Source of the DNA: Caulobacter sp. CCUG 60055
GTDB taxonomy: Bacteria > Pseudomonadota > Alphaproteobacteria > Caulobacterales > Caulobacteraceae
DNA: 64,000 bases
Direction: 5' to 3'
NCBI RefSeq assembly: GCF_022750545.1
Contig: NZ_PUIC01000012.1
Coordinates: forward strand, 1 to 64,000
Shown: in pieces, positions 10,099 to 18,071 of the stretch
Numbering within the stretch: the stretch's first letter is position 1
How the letters are laid out: each line of letters opens with the position of its first letter
Notes under the pieces: model-generated
What the model was told of the DNA's origin: nothing
Database searches by the model: none
Seen by the model: the letters and a program-made list of their open reading frames with translations, nothing else
Program-made: the position numbers and the translations under genes

Positions 10099-11355
10099 AT
10101 GCAGGACGGACGCCCCTCTTCTTCGCCGGCCCGCCGACTGTCGCGCCGAACCCAGATCATCATCCTCGCCGGCGCGGCCGCCGGATGCGTCGCCGTCGCC
10201 GCGACGGCCGCCGCCGTCGGCGCCGTGGCCTCGCGCCCCGCCGCCGCCGCCCCGCCGCCAGCCAACGGCGCGTTCCGCCCGGCTGACGACCAGTGGGCGG
10301 CCCTGGCCCTCGCCCCGGCCGCGGCCATGACCTTCCACGACGGCGTCCAGGCCGACGGCAAGATCGCGGTGAACGACGACCTGACCACGCCGGTGCTGTC
10401 GCCCTATTCCGGCCGCGTCACCCGCCTGGCCGTCGAGGCCGGCGACCATGTGCGGCGCGGCCAGACGCTGTTCGAGGTCGACGCCGTCGAGTTCGTCCAG
10501 GGGCGCAACGACCTGTCGACGGCCAAGGCCGGGCTGGCCACCGCGCGCGCCCAGCTCAAGCTCGCCCAGGAGACCGAGGCGCGCCAGTCCGAGCTGTACA
10601 AGAGCGGCGGCGGCGCCCTGAAGGACTGGCGGCAGTCGCAGAGCGACCTGATCGCCGCCCAGGGGGCCGAGCGGACCGCCGAGAACGCCCTGGGCGCGGC
10701 GCGCAGCCGGCTGGCCATCCTCGGCCAGACCCCCGACCGCATCCGCGCCCTGGAGGCGGCCGCCCCCAGCCAGGCCGTCCGCCCGGAAACCGGCGTCCCC
10801 GCCCCCGTCGCCGGCGTGGTGGTCAAGCGCAACCTCGCCCTGGGCCAGTACATCACCGCCGGGGCCGGCGATCCGCAGTTCCTGATCACCGACCCGTCGT
10901 CGCTGTGGCTGGTCGCCCAGGTGCGCGAGAGCGACGCGGCCAAGATGCGGCTGGGCGAGCCTGTCGAGGTCAGCACGCCGGCCTATCCGGGCCGGGCCTT
11001 CGCGGCCAAGGTCACCTATGTCGCCGCGGCCCTTGACCCCGACTCCCACCGCCTGACGGTGCGCGCGACCATCGCCAACCCGGACGGGGCGCTCAAGCCG
11101 GAGATGTTCGCCCATTTCAGCATCGTCGCCGGCGAGGCCATGACCAGCCCCGGCGTGCCGGAAAGCGCCATCGTCCGCGAAGGCGACGCCGCGCGGGTCT
11201 GGACCGCCGCCCCCGACCGCACCCTCCGGCTGCGCCAGATCAAGACCGGCGTGACCAATCGCGGCATGGTGCAGGTGCTGGCGGGCCTGGCCCCCGGCGA
11301 GCGCGTGGTGACGCGCGGCACCCTGTTCATCGACCGGGCCGGCAAGCCGGACTGA
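10099..11355 (+). CDS. RND efflux periplasmic adaptor (CzcB/CusB type)
   Basis: A 418-residue membrane-fusion protein linking the inner-membrane pump to the outer-membrane channel. One N-terminal membrane anchor lies near residues 18-45, followed by an Ala/Pro linker, the barrel-sandwich segment (LSPYSGRVTRLAVEAGDHV, the lipoyl-like half), an alpha-helical hairpin around 130-215, the second half (VPAPVAGVVVKRNLALGQYI) and beta-barrel and membrane-proximal domains. The ATG at 10099 has AAAGG nine bases upstream; a GTG two codons earlier would be too close to it. First gene of the operon, 52 bp before the pump gene. Confidence 0.88.
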   Translation: MQDGRPSSSPARRLSRRTQIIILAGAAAGCVAVAATAAAVGAVASRPAAAAPPPANGAFRPADDQWAALALAPAAAMTFHDGVQADGKIAVNDDLTTPVLSPYSGRVTRLAVEAGDHVRRGQTLFEVDAVEFVQGRNDLSTAKAGLATARAQLKLAQETEARQSELYKSGGGALKDWRQSQSDLIAAQGAERTAENALGAARSRLAILGQTPDRIRALEAAAPSQAVRPETGVPAPVAGVVVKRNLALGQYITAGAGDPQFLITDPSSLWLVAQVRESDAAKMRLGEPVEVSTPAYPGRAFAAKVTYVAAALDPDSHRLTVRATIANPDGALKPEMFAHFSIVAGEAMTSPGVPESAIVREGDAARVWTAAPDRTLRLRQIKTGVTNRGMVQVLAGLAPGERVVTRGTLFIDRAGKPD

Positions 11356-11407
11356 CCGCGCCCCCGCTCCCTTCCCGTTTTCACGCCCAGGCGGACAGGC
11401 CCCTCCC

Positions 11408-14400
11408 ATGAACCGCGTCGTCGCGTTTTCCCTGCACCAGCGCGCCCTGATCGTGATCATGCTGATCGCGCTGCTGGCCGCCGGCGCGGCGGCCTTCTCC
11501 AGGCTCAACATCGAGGCCTATCCCGACCCGGTGCCGCCGATGGTCGAGGTGGTCACCCAGAGCCCCGGCCTGTCGGCCGAGGAGATCGAGCGCAACATCA
11601 CCATCCCGATCGAGGTGCAGATGTCGGGCGTGCCGCACGTGACCAGCGTGCGGACCATCTCGCTGTTCGGCCTGTCGGACGTGAAGATCCAGTTCACCTA
11701 CGACTTCACCCACGAGGAAGCGCAGCAGAAGATCATCAACCGGCTGAGCCAGCTGCCGTCGCTGCCCGGCGGCGCCCAGCCGCAGGTCTCGCCCACCAGC
11801 CCGATCGGCGAGATCTACCGCTACCGGCTGGTCGGCCCGCCCGGCTATTCGGTGATGGACCTCAAGACCCTGCAGGACTGGGTGCTGAACCGCCGGCTGA
11901 AGGCCGTGCCCGGCGTCATCGACGTCACCGGCTGGGGCGGCAAGACCAAGATCTACGAGGTGGCGGTCGACAACCAGCGCCTGGTCGCCCACGGGCTGGC
12001 CCTGCCGCAGGTGCTGGCCGCGCTGAACAACAGCAACGTCAATGTCGGCGGCCAGACGGTCAATTTCGGGCCCCAGGCGGCCATCGTGCGCGGCGTCGGC
12101 CTGATCCAGTCGGTCGACCAGATCCGCAACGTCGTGCTGTCGCCCAACCACGGCGCGCCGGTGACGCTGGGCGACGTGGCGCAGGTGAAGGTCGGCTTCC
12201 AGCCCCGGCTCGGCGTCGCCGGCCAGGACAACAGCGACGACATCGTCCAGGGCATCGTGCTGATGCACCGCGGCGAGAAGAGCATGCCGGCGATCAAGGC
12301 CGTCGAGGCCGAGATCAAGGCGATCAACGCCTCGAACATCCTGCCTCCCGGCGTGCATATCGAGCGCATCTACGACCGCAGCGACCTGATCGCCCTGACC
12401 ACCACGACGGTGCTGCACAACCTCATCGTCGGCGTGCTGCTGATCTTCGTGGTGCAATGGGCCTTCCTCGGCAATCTGCGCAGCGCCCTGATCGTGTCGG
12501 CGACCATTCCGTTCGCCCTGTGCTTCGCCGTGCTGATCATGACCATACGCGGGGAGTCGGCGAACCTGCTGTCGGTGGGGGCGCTGGACTTCGGCCTGAT
12601 CGTCGACGCCACGGTGATCATGATGGAGAATATCTATCGCCACATGGCCGAGCGGTCGCACGCCGGCCCGGCGGTCGGCGCGGCCAAGACCTCGACGATC
12701 ATGGGCGCGGCGAGCGAGGTGAACCGGGCGATCTTCTTCGCCGCCGCCATCATCATCGCCAGCTTCCTGCCGCTGTTCACCCTGACCGGCGTCGAGGGCC
12801 ACATCTTCGGGCCGATGGCCAAGACCTACGCCTACGCCATCGGCGGCGGCCTGCTGGCCACCTTCACCGTGACGCCGGCGCTGAGCGCCCTGCTGCTGCC
12901 CCAGCGGGTCGACGAGACCGAGACCTTCGTGGTCCGCTTCCTGCGCAGGCTCTACGAGCCGGCGGCGGCGTTCGCCCTGGCCAACCGCACCCTGGTGCTG
13001 GGCGCCGCCGGCATCTTCGCCGCCCTCGCCGCCCTCGCCGGCGGCACGCTGGGCCTGGAGTTCCTGCCCCATCTCGAAGAGGGCAATTTCTGGATCCGCG
13101 CCACCATGCCCGCCTCGATCTCGCTCGAGGAAGGCAACGGCTACGTCAACGAGATGCGGCGGATCATCAAGTCGTTCCCCGAGGCCCAGACCGTGGTCTC
13201 CCAGCACGGCCGCCCAGACGACGGCACCGACGCCACCGGCTTCTTCAACGCCGAGTTCTTCGTGCCCCTCAAGCCCTCCGGCCAGTGGCCGGCCGGGGTG
13301 ACCAAGGAGAAGCTGACCGAACAGATCAACAAGGCGCTGGAGGCCCGCTTCCCCGGCGTCGAGTTCAACTTCTCGCAGTACATCCAGGACAACGTCGAGG
13401 AGGCCGCCTCCGGCGTGAAGGGGTCGAACTCGGTCAAGCTGTTCGGTCCCGACCTGGAGACGCTGGAGAAGACCGCCGCCCAGATCCAGTCGACGATGAG
13501 CAAGGTTCCGGGCGTCGCCGACCTGGGCGTGTTCAACTCGCTCGGCCAGCCGACGGTGCGCATCGACATCGACCGCGCCAGGGCCGCCCGCTACGGCCTC
13601 AACACCGGCGACGTCAACGCCGTGGTCCAGGCCGCCGTCGGCGGCGCCCAGGCCGGCGCCCTGTTCGAGCAGGGCAGCGACCGCAACTTCCCGATCATCG
13701 TGCGGCTGCAACCCGACCAGCGCGCCGACCTGGCCGCCATCGGCCGGCTGACCATGGCCGGGACTTCGCCGACGGGCGCCACGGTCCAGGTTCCGCTGGG
13801 CGAGGTCGCCGAGGTCAAGCTGGTCTCCGGCGCCTCGTTCATCTACCGCGAGGGGCAGGAACGCTACATCCCGATCAAGTTCAGCGTCCGCGACCGCGAC
13901 CTGGGCGGGGCCGTCCGCGAGGCGCAGGCCAGGGTGGCGCGCGAGGTCAAGCTGCCGCCCGGCTACCGCATCGAATGGGCGGGCGAGCTGGGCAACCTCA
14001 ACGCCGCGGTGCAGCGCCTGGAGATCGTGGTGCCGATCAGCCTCGCCCTGATCCTGCTGCTGCTGTTCATCAACTTCGCCTCGGCGCGCGACATGCTGCT
14101 GGCCGCCAGCGTCATGCCCATGGCCATGATCGGCGGCGTCCTCGGCCTGTTCGTCACCGGCACGCCGTTCAGCATCTCGGCCGCCATCGGCTTCGTGGCC
14201 CTGTTCGGCATCTCGGTGATGGACGGCATCATCGTGCTCAACGCCTTCAACCACGCCGTGGACGAAGGCCTGGAGCGGACGGCCGCCCTGCGCCGCGCCT
14301 GCAGCGCCTGCCTGCGGCCGGTGGTCATGACCTGCGTCGCCGCCTGCGTCGGCCTGCTGCCGGCCGCCCTGTCCACCGGCATCGGCTCCCAGGTGCAAAA

Positions 14401-14542
14401 GCCGCTGGCCCTGGTGGTGGTCAGCGGCATCCTGCTGGCCCCCGTGCTGATCCTCATCGTGCTGCCGGTGTTGATCGACCTGTTCTCGCATCACGTCAGC
14501 CGCGACCGCGTGACCCCGGTCCGGCCGGAGGAAGCGTCATGA
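11408..14542 (+). CDS. Heavy-metal RND efflux pump (CzcA/CusA family)
   Basis: A 1044-residue proton-driven inner-membrane transporter of the HME-RND class, the usual length. It has the standard plan of twelve helices and two large periplasmic loops. The family signature ALDFGLIVDATVIMMEN places the proton-relay acids at Asp394, Asp400 and Glu407, equivalent to the three acids essential in CzcA. A second-half helix contains GFVALFGISVMDGIIVLN. The family exports Co, Zn, Cd, Ni, Cu or Ag; the metal cannot be decided here. It overlaps the next gene by ATGA (14539-14542), and the divergent two-component system is its probable regulator. Confidence 0.9.
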   Translation: MNRVVAFSLHQRALIVIMLIALLAAGAAAFSRLNIEAYPDPVPPMVEVVTQSPGLSAEEIERNITIPIEVQMSGVPHVTSVRTISLFGLSDVKIQFTYDFTHEEAQQKIINRLSQLPSLPGGAQPQVSPTSPIGEIYRYRLVGPPGYSVMDLKTLQDWVLNRRLKAVPGVIDVTGWGGKTKIYEVAVDNQRLVAHGLALPQVLAALNNSNVNVGGQTVNFGPQAAIVRGVGLIQSVDQIRNVVLSPNHGAPVTLGDVAQVKVGFQPRLGVAGQDNSDDIVQGIVLMHRGEKSMPAIKAVEAEIKAINASNILPPGVHIERIYDRSDLIALTTTTVLHNLIVGVLLIFVVQWAFLGNLRSALIVSATIPFALCFAVLIMTIRGESANLLSVGALDFGLIVDATVIMMENIYRHMAERSHAGPAVGAAKTSTIMGAASEVNRAIFFAAAIIIASFLPLFTLTGVEGHIFGPMAKTYAYAIGGGLLATFTVTPALSALLLPQRVDETETFVVRFLRRLYEPAAAFALANRTLVLGAAGIFAALAALAGGTLGLEFLPHLEEGNFWIRATMPASISLEEGNGYVNEMRRIIKSFPEAQTVVSQHGRPDDGTDATGFFNAEFFVPLKPSGQWPAGVTKEKLTEQINKALEARFPGVEFNFSQYIQDNVEEAASGVKGSNSVKLFGPDLETLEKTAAQIQSTMSKVPGVADLGVFNSLGQPTVRIDIDRARAARYGLNTGDVNAVVQAAVGGAQAGALFEQGSDRNFPIIVRLQPDQRADLAAIGRLTMAGTSPTGATVQVPLGEVAEVKLVSGASFIYREGQERYIPIKFSVRDRDLGGAVREAQARVAREVKLPPGYRIEWAGELGNLNAAVQRLEIVVPISLALILLLLFINFASARDMLLAASVMPMAMIGGVLGLFVTGTPFSISAAIGFVALFGISVMDGIIVLNAFNHAVDEGLERTAALRRACSACLRPVVMTCVAACVGLLPAALSTGIGSQVQKPLALVVVSGILLAPVLILIVLPVLIDLFSHHVSRDRVTPVRPEEAS

Positions 14543-16017
14543 CCGACGCCGCGCGCGCCTTCGCCAGGGCCAGGCCCTGGCTGACCGTCCTGGCCCTGGC
14601 CCAGCTCGGCGGCTGCGCCGTCGGGCCGAACTTCCACAGCCCGCCCGCGCCGACCGCCGCGACCTATGCGCCCGAGCCGCCGCCCGCCGTCACCGCCTCG
14701 GCTCCTGGCCCTGGCGGCGAGGCGCAGCGCTTCGTCCAGGGCGCGCCGGTGCCGGCCCGGTGGTGGACCGCGTTCGGCTCGCCCGCCCTCGACGCCATGG
14801 TCGACGAGGCGCTGGCCGCCAGTCCGGACCTGAAGTCGGCCGAGGCCGCCCTGCGCCAATCCCAGGCCCTGCTCTCCGCCCAGCGCGGCGCCCTGCTGCC
14901 GTCGGTCGAGCTGACCTACCAGGCCCAGCGCGCCAAGAACGGCGCGGCCCTGTCGCCGCCGCTGGCGGACAACAGCTCGCTCTATTCGCTCCACACCGCC
15001 CAGGTGACAGTGGCCTATCCCCTCGACCTGTTCGGCGGGGTCCGCCGGCAGATCGAACAGGGCAAGGCCCAGACCGAGGCCCAGCGCTTCCAGTACGAGG
15101 CCGCCCGCGTCAGCCTCGCCGCCAACGTCGTCCAGGCCGCCGTGCAGGAGGCCTCGCTGCGCCGGCAGGTCGAGGCCGCCCGCGATCAGGTCGCCGCCGC
15201 GCGCGACGTCCTGGCCCTGGTCCGGCGGCAGGCCGCTCTCGGCGCCCTCGGCGTCGCCGACGTGGCGGCCCAGGAGGCCCAGCTGGCCCAGGCCGAGCAG
15301 ACCCTGCCCCCGCTGGAGAAGAGCCTGGCCCAGCAGCGGGCGGCCCTGGCGGTGCTGCTGGGGCGCGAGCCGTCGCGCGGCCTGCCGCAGACCCTCGACC
15401 TCGACGCCGTCGGCCTGCCCGCCGACCTGCCGCTGACCCTGCCCTCGCAGCTGGTGCGCCAGCGGCCGGACGTGCGGGCGGCCGAAGCCAACCTGCACGC
15501 CGCCAGCGCCGGCGTCGGGATCGCCATCGCCGCGCGCCTGCCGTCGATCACCCTGAACGGCTCGGCCGGCGGCGCGGCCGCCCAGCCCGGCGCCCTCCTG
15601 GCCCACGGCGACGATTTCTGGAGCATCAGCGCCGGCCTCGCCCAGCCGCTGTTCCAGGGCGGGGCCCTGCTGCGCCGCCAGCGCGCCGCCGAGGCCGGCC
15701 TCGACCAGGCCAAGGCCCAGTACCGCAGCGCCGTGCTCAACGCGTTCAAGGACGTCTCCAACACCCTCGACGCCCTGCGCTTCGACGCCGACGGCCTCAA
15801 GGCGGCCCAGGCGGCGGAGGCGGCCTCCGGCCGCAGCCTGGCCCTGCAGAAGCGGCAACTGGAGCTGGGCCAGGTCGGGACCCTCGCCGTGCTCAACGCC
15901 CAGCAGGCCCACAGCCAGGCCGTCGTCGCCCTGGCCGCCGCGCGGGCGGCGCGCTACGCCGACACGACGGCGCTGTTCCAGGCCCTGGGCGGCGGCTGGT
16001 GGGACGCGGACCGCTGA
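14539..16017 (+). CDS. NodT-family outer-membrane factor lipoprotein
   Basis: A 492-residue outer-membrane channel subunit. The signal ends in the lipobox LGGC with the lipidated Cys at residue 26, followed by AVGPNFHSP, a standard opening of NodT-type factors. Two repeated outer-membrane-efflux domains follow, each with long coiled helices, and ARWWTAFGSPALD is the conserved start of the first. Such factors more often serve multidrug (HAE-type) RND pumps, while metal pumps commonly use CzcC-type factors, so the pairing is slightly unusual. The start overlaps the pump stop codon. The gene ends 25 bp from the convergent PepSY gene. Confidence 0.9.
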   Translation: MTDAARAFARARPWLTVLALAQLGGCAVGPNFHSPPAPTAATYAPEPPPAVTASAPGPGGEAQRFVQGAPVPARWWTAFGSPALDAMVDEALAASPDLKSAEAALRQSQALLSAQRGALLPSVELTYQAQRAKNGAALSPPLADNSSLYSLHTAQVTVAYPLDLFGGVRRQIEQGKAQTEAQRFQYEAARVSLAANVVQAAVQEASLRRQVEAARDQVAAARDVLALVRRQAALGALGVADVAAQEAQLAQAEQTLPPLEKSLAQQRAALAVLLGREPSRGLPQTLDLDAVGLPADLPLTLPSQLVRQRPDVRAAEANLHAASAGVGIAIAARLPSITLNGSAGGAAAQPGALLAHGDDFWSISAGLAQPLFQGGALLRRQRAAEAGLDQAKAQYRSAVLNAFKDVSNTLDALRFDADGLKAAQAAEAASGRSLALQKRQLELGQVGTLAVLNAQQAHSQAVVALAAARAARYADTTALFQALGGGWWDADR

Positions 16018-16042
16018 GCCCCCTCCCCGCCGCCAGGTCCGG

Positions 16043-17512
16043 CTAGCCGCCGATCCAGCGGCCGCGCAGACCGCGCATCACGCCCGCCACCAGGCCCAAG
16101 CCGAGCAGCAGGCACAGGGCCTGGACCGCCCCGGCCGAGACCGTCTGGGCCGGCCCCGGATGCCGCGACGCATAGGCGACGGACAACGCCATCAGCGAGA
16201 CCCCGAGGGCGAACCGTCCCGACCGCGCCGCCGCCTTGGGCCGTCCCAGGACCGCCGCTCCCGCCGCCAGCAGGATCGCCAGCGGCCAGAACACCAAGGT
16301 CGGAGCCGCCGCGCCGGTCGCCAGCGCCGACACGGTCATGGCGGCGGGAACGCCCCACACCCAGCCGAGCCAGGCGCTTTCGAGCCTCGGGGCCGGACGG
16401 CCGGCGTCGCGGCGGCGCGCGAACCAGATCGACAGGCCCCCCGCCGCGATCGCCGTCAGGGCCAGCCCCAGCACGCCGTAGACCAGCCGCACCGGCCAGC
16501 CGCCGAACGAGCCGAAATGCAAGGTCGCCACGGCGGCGTAGGTCTGGGCGCCGACCGACCCCGTCGCACCGCCGTCACGTCCGATCAGCTTGCCGGCGCC
16601 GTCGAAGAACCAGCGGTCGCCGCGGGGCAGGCGGTCGGGCGCCGCCAGTTCGACGGCGATCCTCTGCCCGGCCTTGCCCGGCTGTTCGATCCCGACATAG
16701 TTCACCTGCCGCGCCGGATCGACGACGCCCAGCTGGGCGAAGATCGGCCCCATCGGCGGCGGCGGCGACGCGGCGGCCCTCGCGGCCGGCCCCTCCAGCG
16801 GCGCATAGACCTTGGCGACGTCTCCGTCATAAGCCGCCGTCGCCAGGGCCAGGGCCAGCAGGTTGGCCAGGCCGAAGAACGTCCCGGTCAGGGTGACCGT
16901 CAGGTGGAACGGCAGCCCCCAGATGCTGAGCCGGTTGTGGAGGTCGGCCTCCTGGATGCGTTTCGAGCCGCCCAGGCGCAGGGTGAAGGCGTCGCGGAAG
17001 GCCCGGGGATGGGCCAGGACCCCGGAGATCAGCAGGGTCAGCAGCATGACGCCGACCAGCCCCACCGCGATCATGCCGATGGTGCGCGGCAGGGTCAGGT
17101 ACATGTGCAGGCCGTCGACGAAATCGGTCCACGGGGTCTTCAGTTCGCCGAAGCTCGCGCCGCCCGGCCCGACCCACTGCGTCGCCTCGGCCTTGCCGCC
17201 GTAGGCCGCGACGGTCATGCGCCCGGCGACCATGCGCGGCAGCATGACATAGACCGCGGAGACCGCGTCGTCCGCCGTCGCGCGGGCGACGGCGCGGTCG
17301 ATCGCCGCCGCCCCGACCGTCTCGATGCGCGGCGCCTGCGGCGCTTCCCAGGCCCGCAGGTCGGCGACGAACACCGCCACGGTTCCCGACAGGCAGACCA
17401 GATAGATCATCGCCCCGGCGAACAGGCCGAGGGCGGAGTGCCCCGCCAGCGCCTCCTTGACGAAGCCCGGCCGGACCTTGGGCCAGATCGGGCGTCCCGG
17501 ATGCCGGCTCAT
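16043..17512 (-). CDS. PepSY-TM membrane protein, putative siderophore-iron reductase
   Basis: A 489-residue inner-membrane protein of the PepSY-associated TM family. Helix 1 carries HSALGLFAGAMIYLVCLSGT; a periplasmic PepSY-like domain follows; then DGLHMYLTLPRT, DLHNRLSIWGLPFHL and further helices. The conserved His residues in these segments are likely haem ligands. Family members next to siderophore receptors reduce ferric siderophores at the inner membrane or periplasm. The C-terminal 115 residues form about four extra helices. It is the third gene of the operon with the receptor and the fused membrane protein, overlapping the latter by ATGA (17512-17509). Confidence 0.8.
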   Translation of the reverse strand: MSRHPGRPIWPKVRPGFVKEALAGHSALGLFAGAMIYLVCLSGTVAVFVADLRAWEAPQAPRIETVGAAAIDRAVARATADDAVSAVYVMLPRMVAGRMTVAAYGGKAEATQWVGPGGASFGELKTPWTDFVDGLHMYLTLPRTIGMIAVGLVGVMLLTLLISGVLAHPRAFRDAFTLRLGGSKRIQEADLHNRLSIWGLPFHLTVTLTGTFFGLANLLALALATAAYDGDVAKVYAPLEGPAARAAASPPPPMGPIFAQLGVVDPARQVNYVGIEQPGKAGQRIAVELAAPDRLPRGDRWFFDGAGKLIGRDGGATGSVGAQTYAAVATLHFGSFGGWPVRLVYGVLGLALTAIAAGGLSIWFARRRDAGRPAPRLESAWLGWVWGVPAAMTVSALATGAAAPTLVFWPLAILLAAGAAVLGRPKAAARSGRFALGVSLMALSVAYASRHPGPAQTVSAGAVQALCLLLGLGLVAGVMRGLRGRWIGG

Positions 17513-18060
17513 GGCAGCAACGCCAGGCCGACGACGAGCGTCGAGGCCGCGCCGAGGCCGAGCGCGATGCGGCCGAGGCGTCGTCCGGTCAACGACCAGA
17601 CCCCCGCCGCCGCCCACGCCGCCGGCGCGGCCAGGCCGCCGAGGACCAGCCGGTCTATGGGCGGGATCGGCGCGCGCAGGACGATCAGCAGGCAGACCCC
17701 TACCGCCAGCCCGCCCGACAACGGCCCGGCCAGCAGCGTCCTGGCCGTCGTCCGCCACAGCCGGCCGGCCGGGCGCTCGGCCTCGGCCGGCTCGGCGCGC
17801 ACCCGCGCCGCCTTGCGCGTGCGCCGCTCGAAGCCCGCCGCCGCCGCCGCGCCGCCCAGGCACGAGAAGCCGAGCACCCCGAGGGCGATGGCCTTGTCGG
17901 CCCGCCAGGGACCGGCGCACCAGGCGGCAAGCCCCAACGCCGCCAGGAGCCAACCGGCCGAGATGAACCACGGCCGCGCCCTGTCGGCGTGGCTCCAGGC
18001 CCGGCGCAGCCCGGCGACGCCCAGGCCCAAGGCCCCGACCCCGCCGACGCCCGCCAGCAT
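17509..18060 (-). CDS. Membrane protein, apparent DUF3325-DUF3649 fusion
   Basis: A 183-residue membrane protein with about six helices in two groups. Residues 15-75 (HADRARPW, AGWLLAALGLAAWCAGPW) resemble DUF3325, a small three-helix protein. Residues 105-183 (RTTARTLLAGPLSGGLAVG to AAAGVWSLTGRRLGR) resemble DUF3649. A basic linker (about 78-104) joins them. In other bacteria these two are usually separate genes flanking a PepSY reductase in siderophore operons, so this looks like a natural fusion. The gene lies between the receptor (11 bp away) and the PepSY gene (ATGA overlap). I assign the halves from memory of the families, with moderate certainty. Confidence 0.6.
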   Translation of the reverse strand: MLAGVGGVGALGLGVAGLRRAWSHADRARPWFISAGWLLAALGLAAWCAGPWRADKAIALGVLGFSCLGGAAAAAGFERRTRKAARVRAEPAEAERPAGRLWRTTARTLLAGPLSGGLAVGVCLLIVLRAPIPPIDRLVLGGLAAPAAWAAAGVWSLTGRRLGRIALGLGAASTLVVGLALLP

Positions 18061-18071
18061 TCCCGCCGCGT

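Noticed and set aside
12457-14538. Upstream extension of the NodT-family gene overlapping the RND pump gene
   Set aside because: The extension is an out-of-frame reading of the pump. The lipobox signal peptide starts at 14539, coupled to the pump stop.
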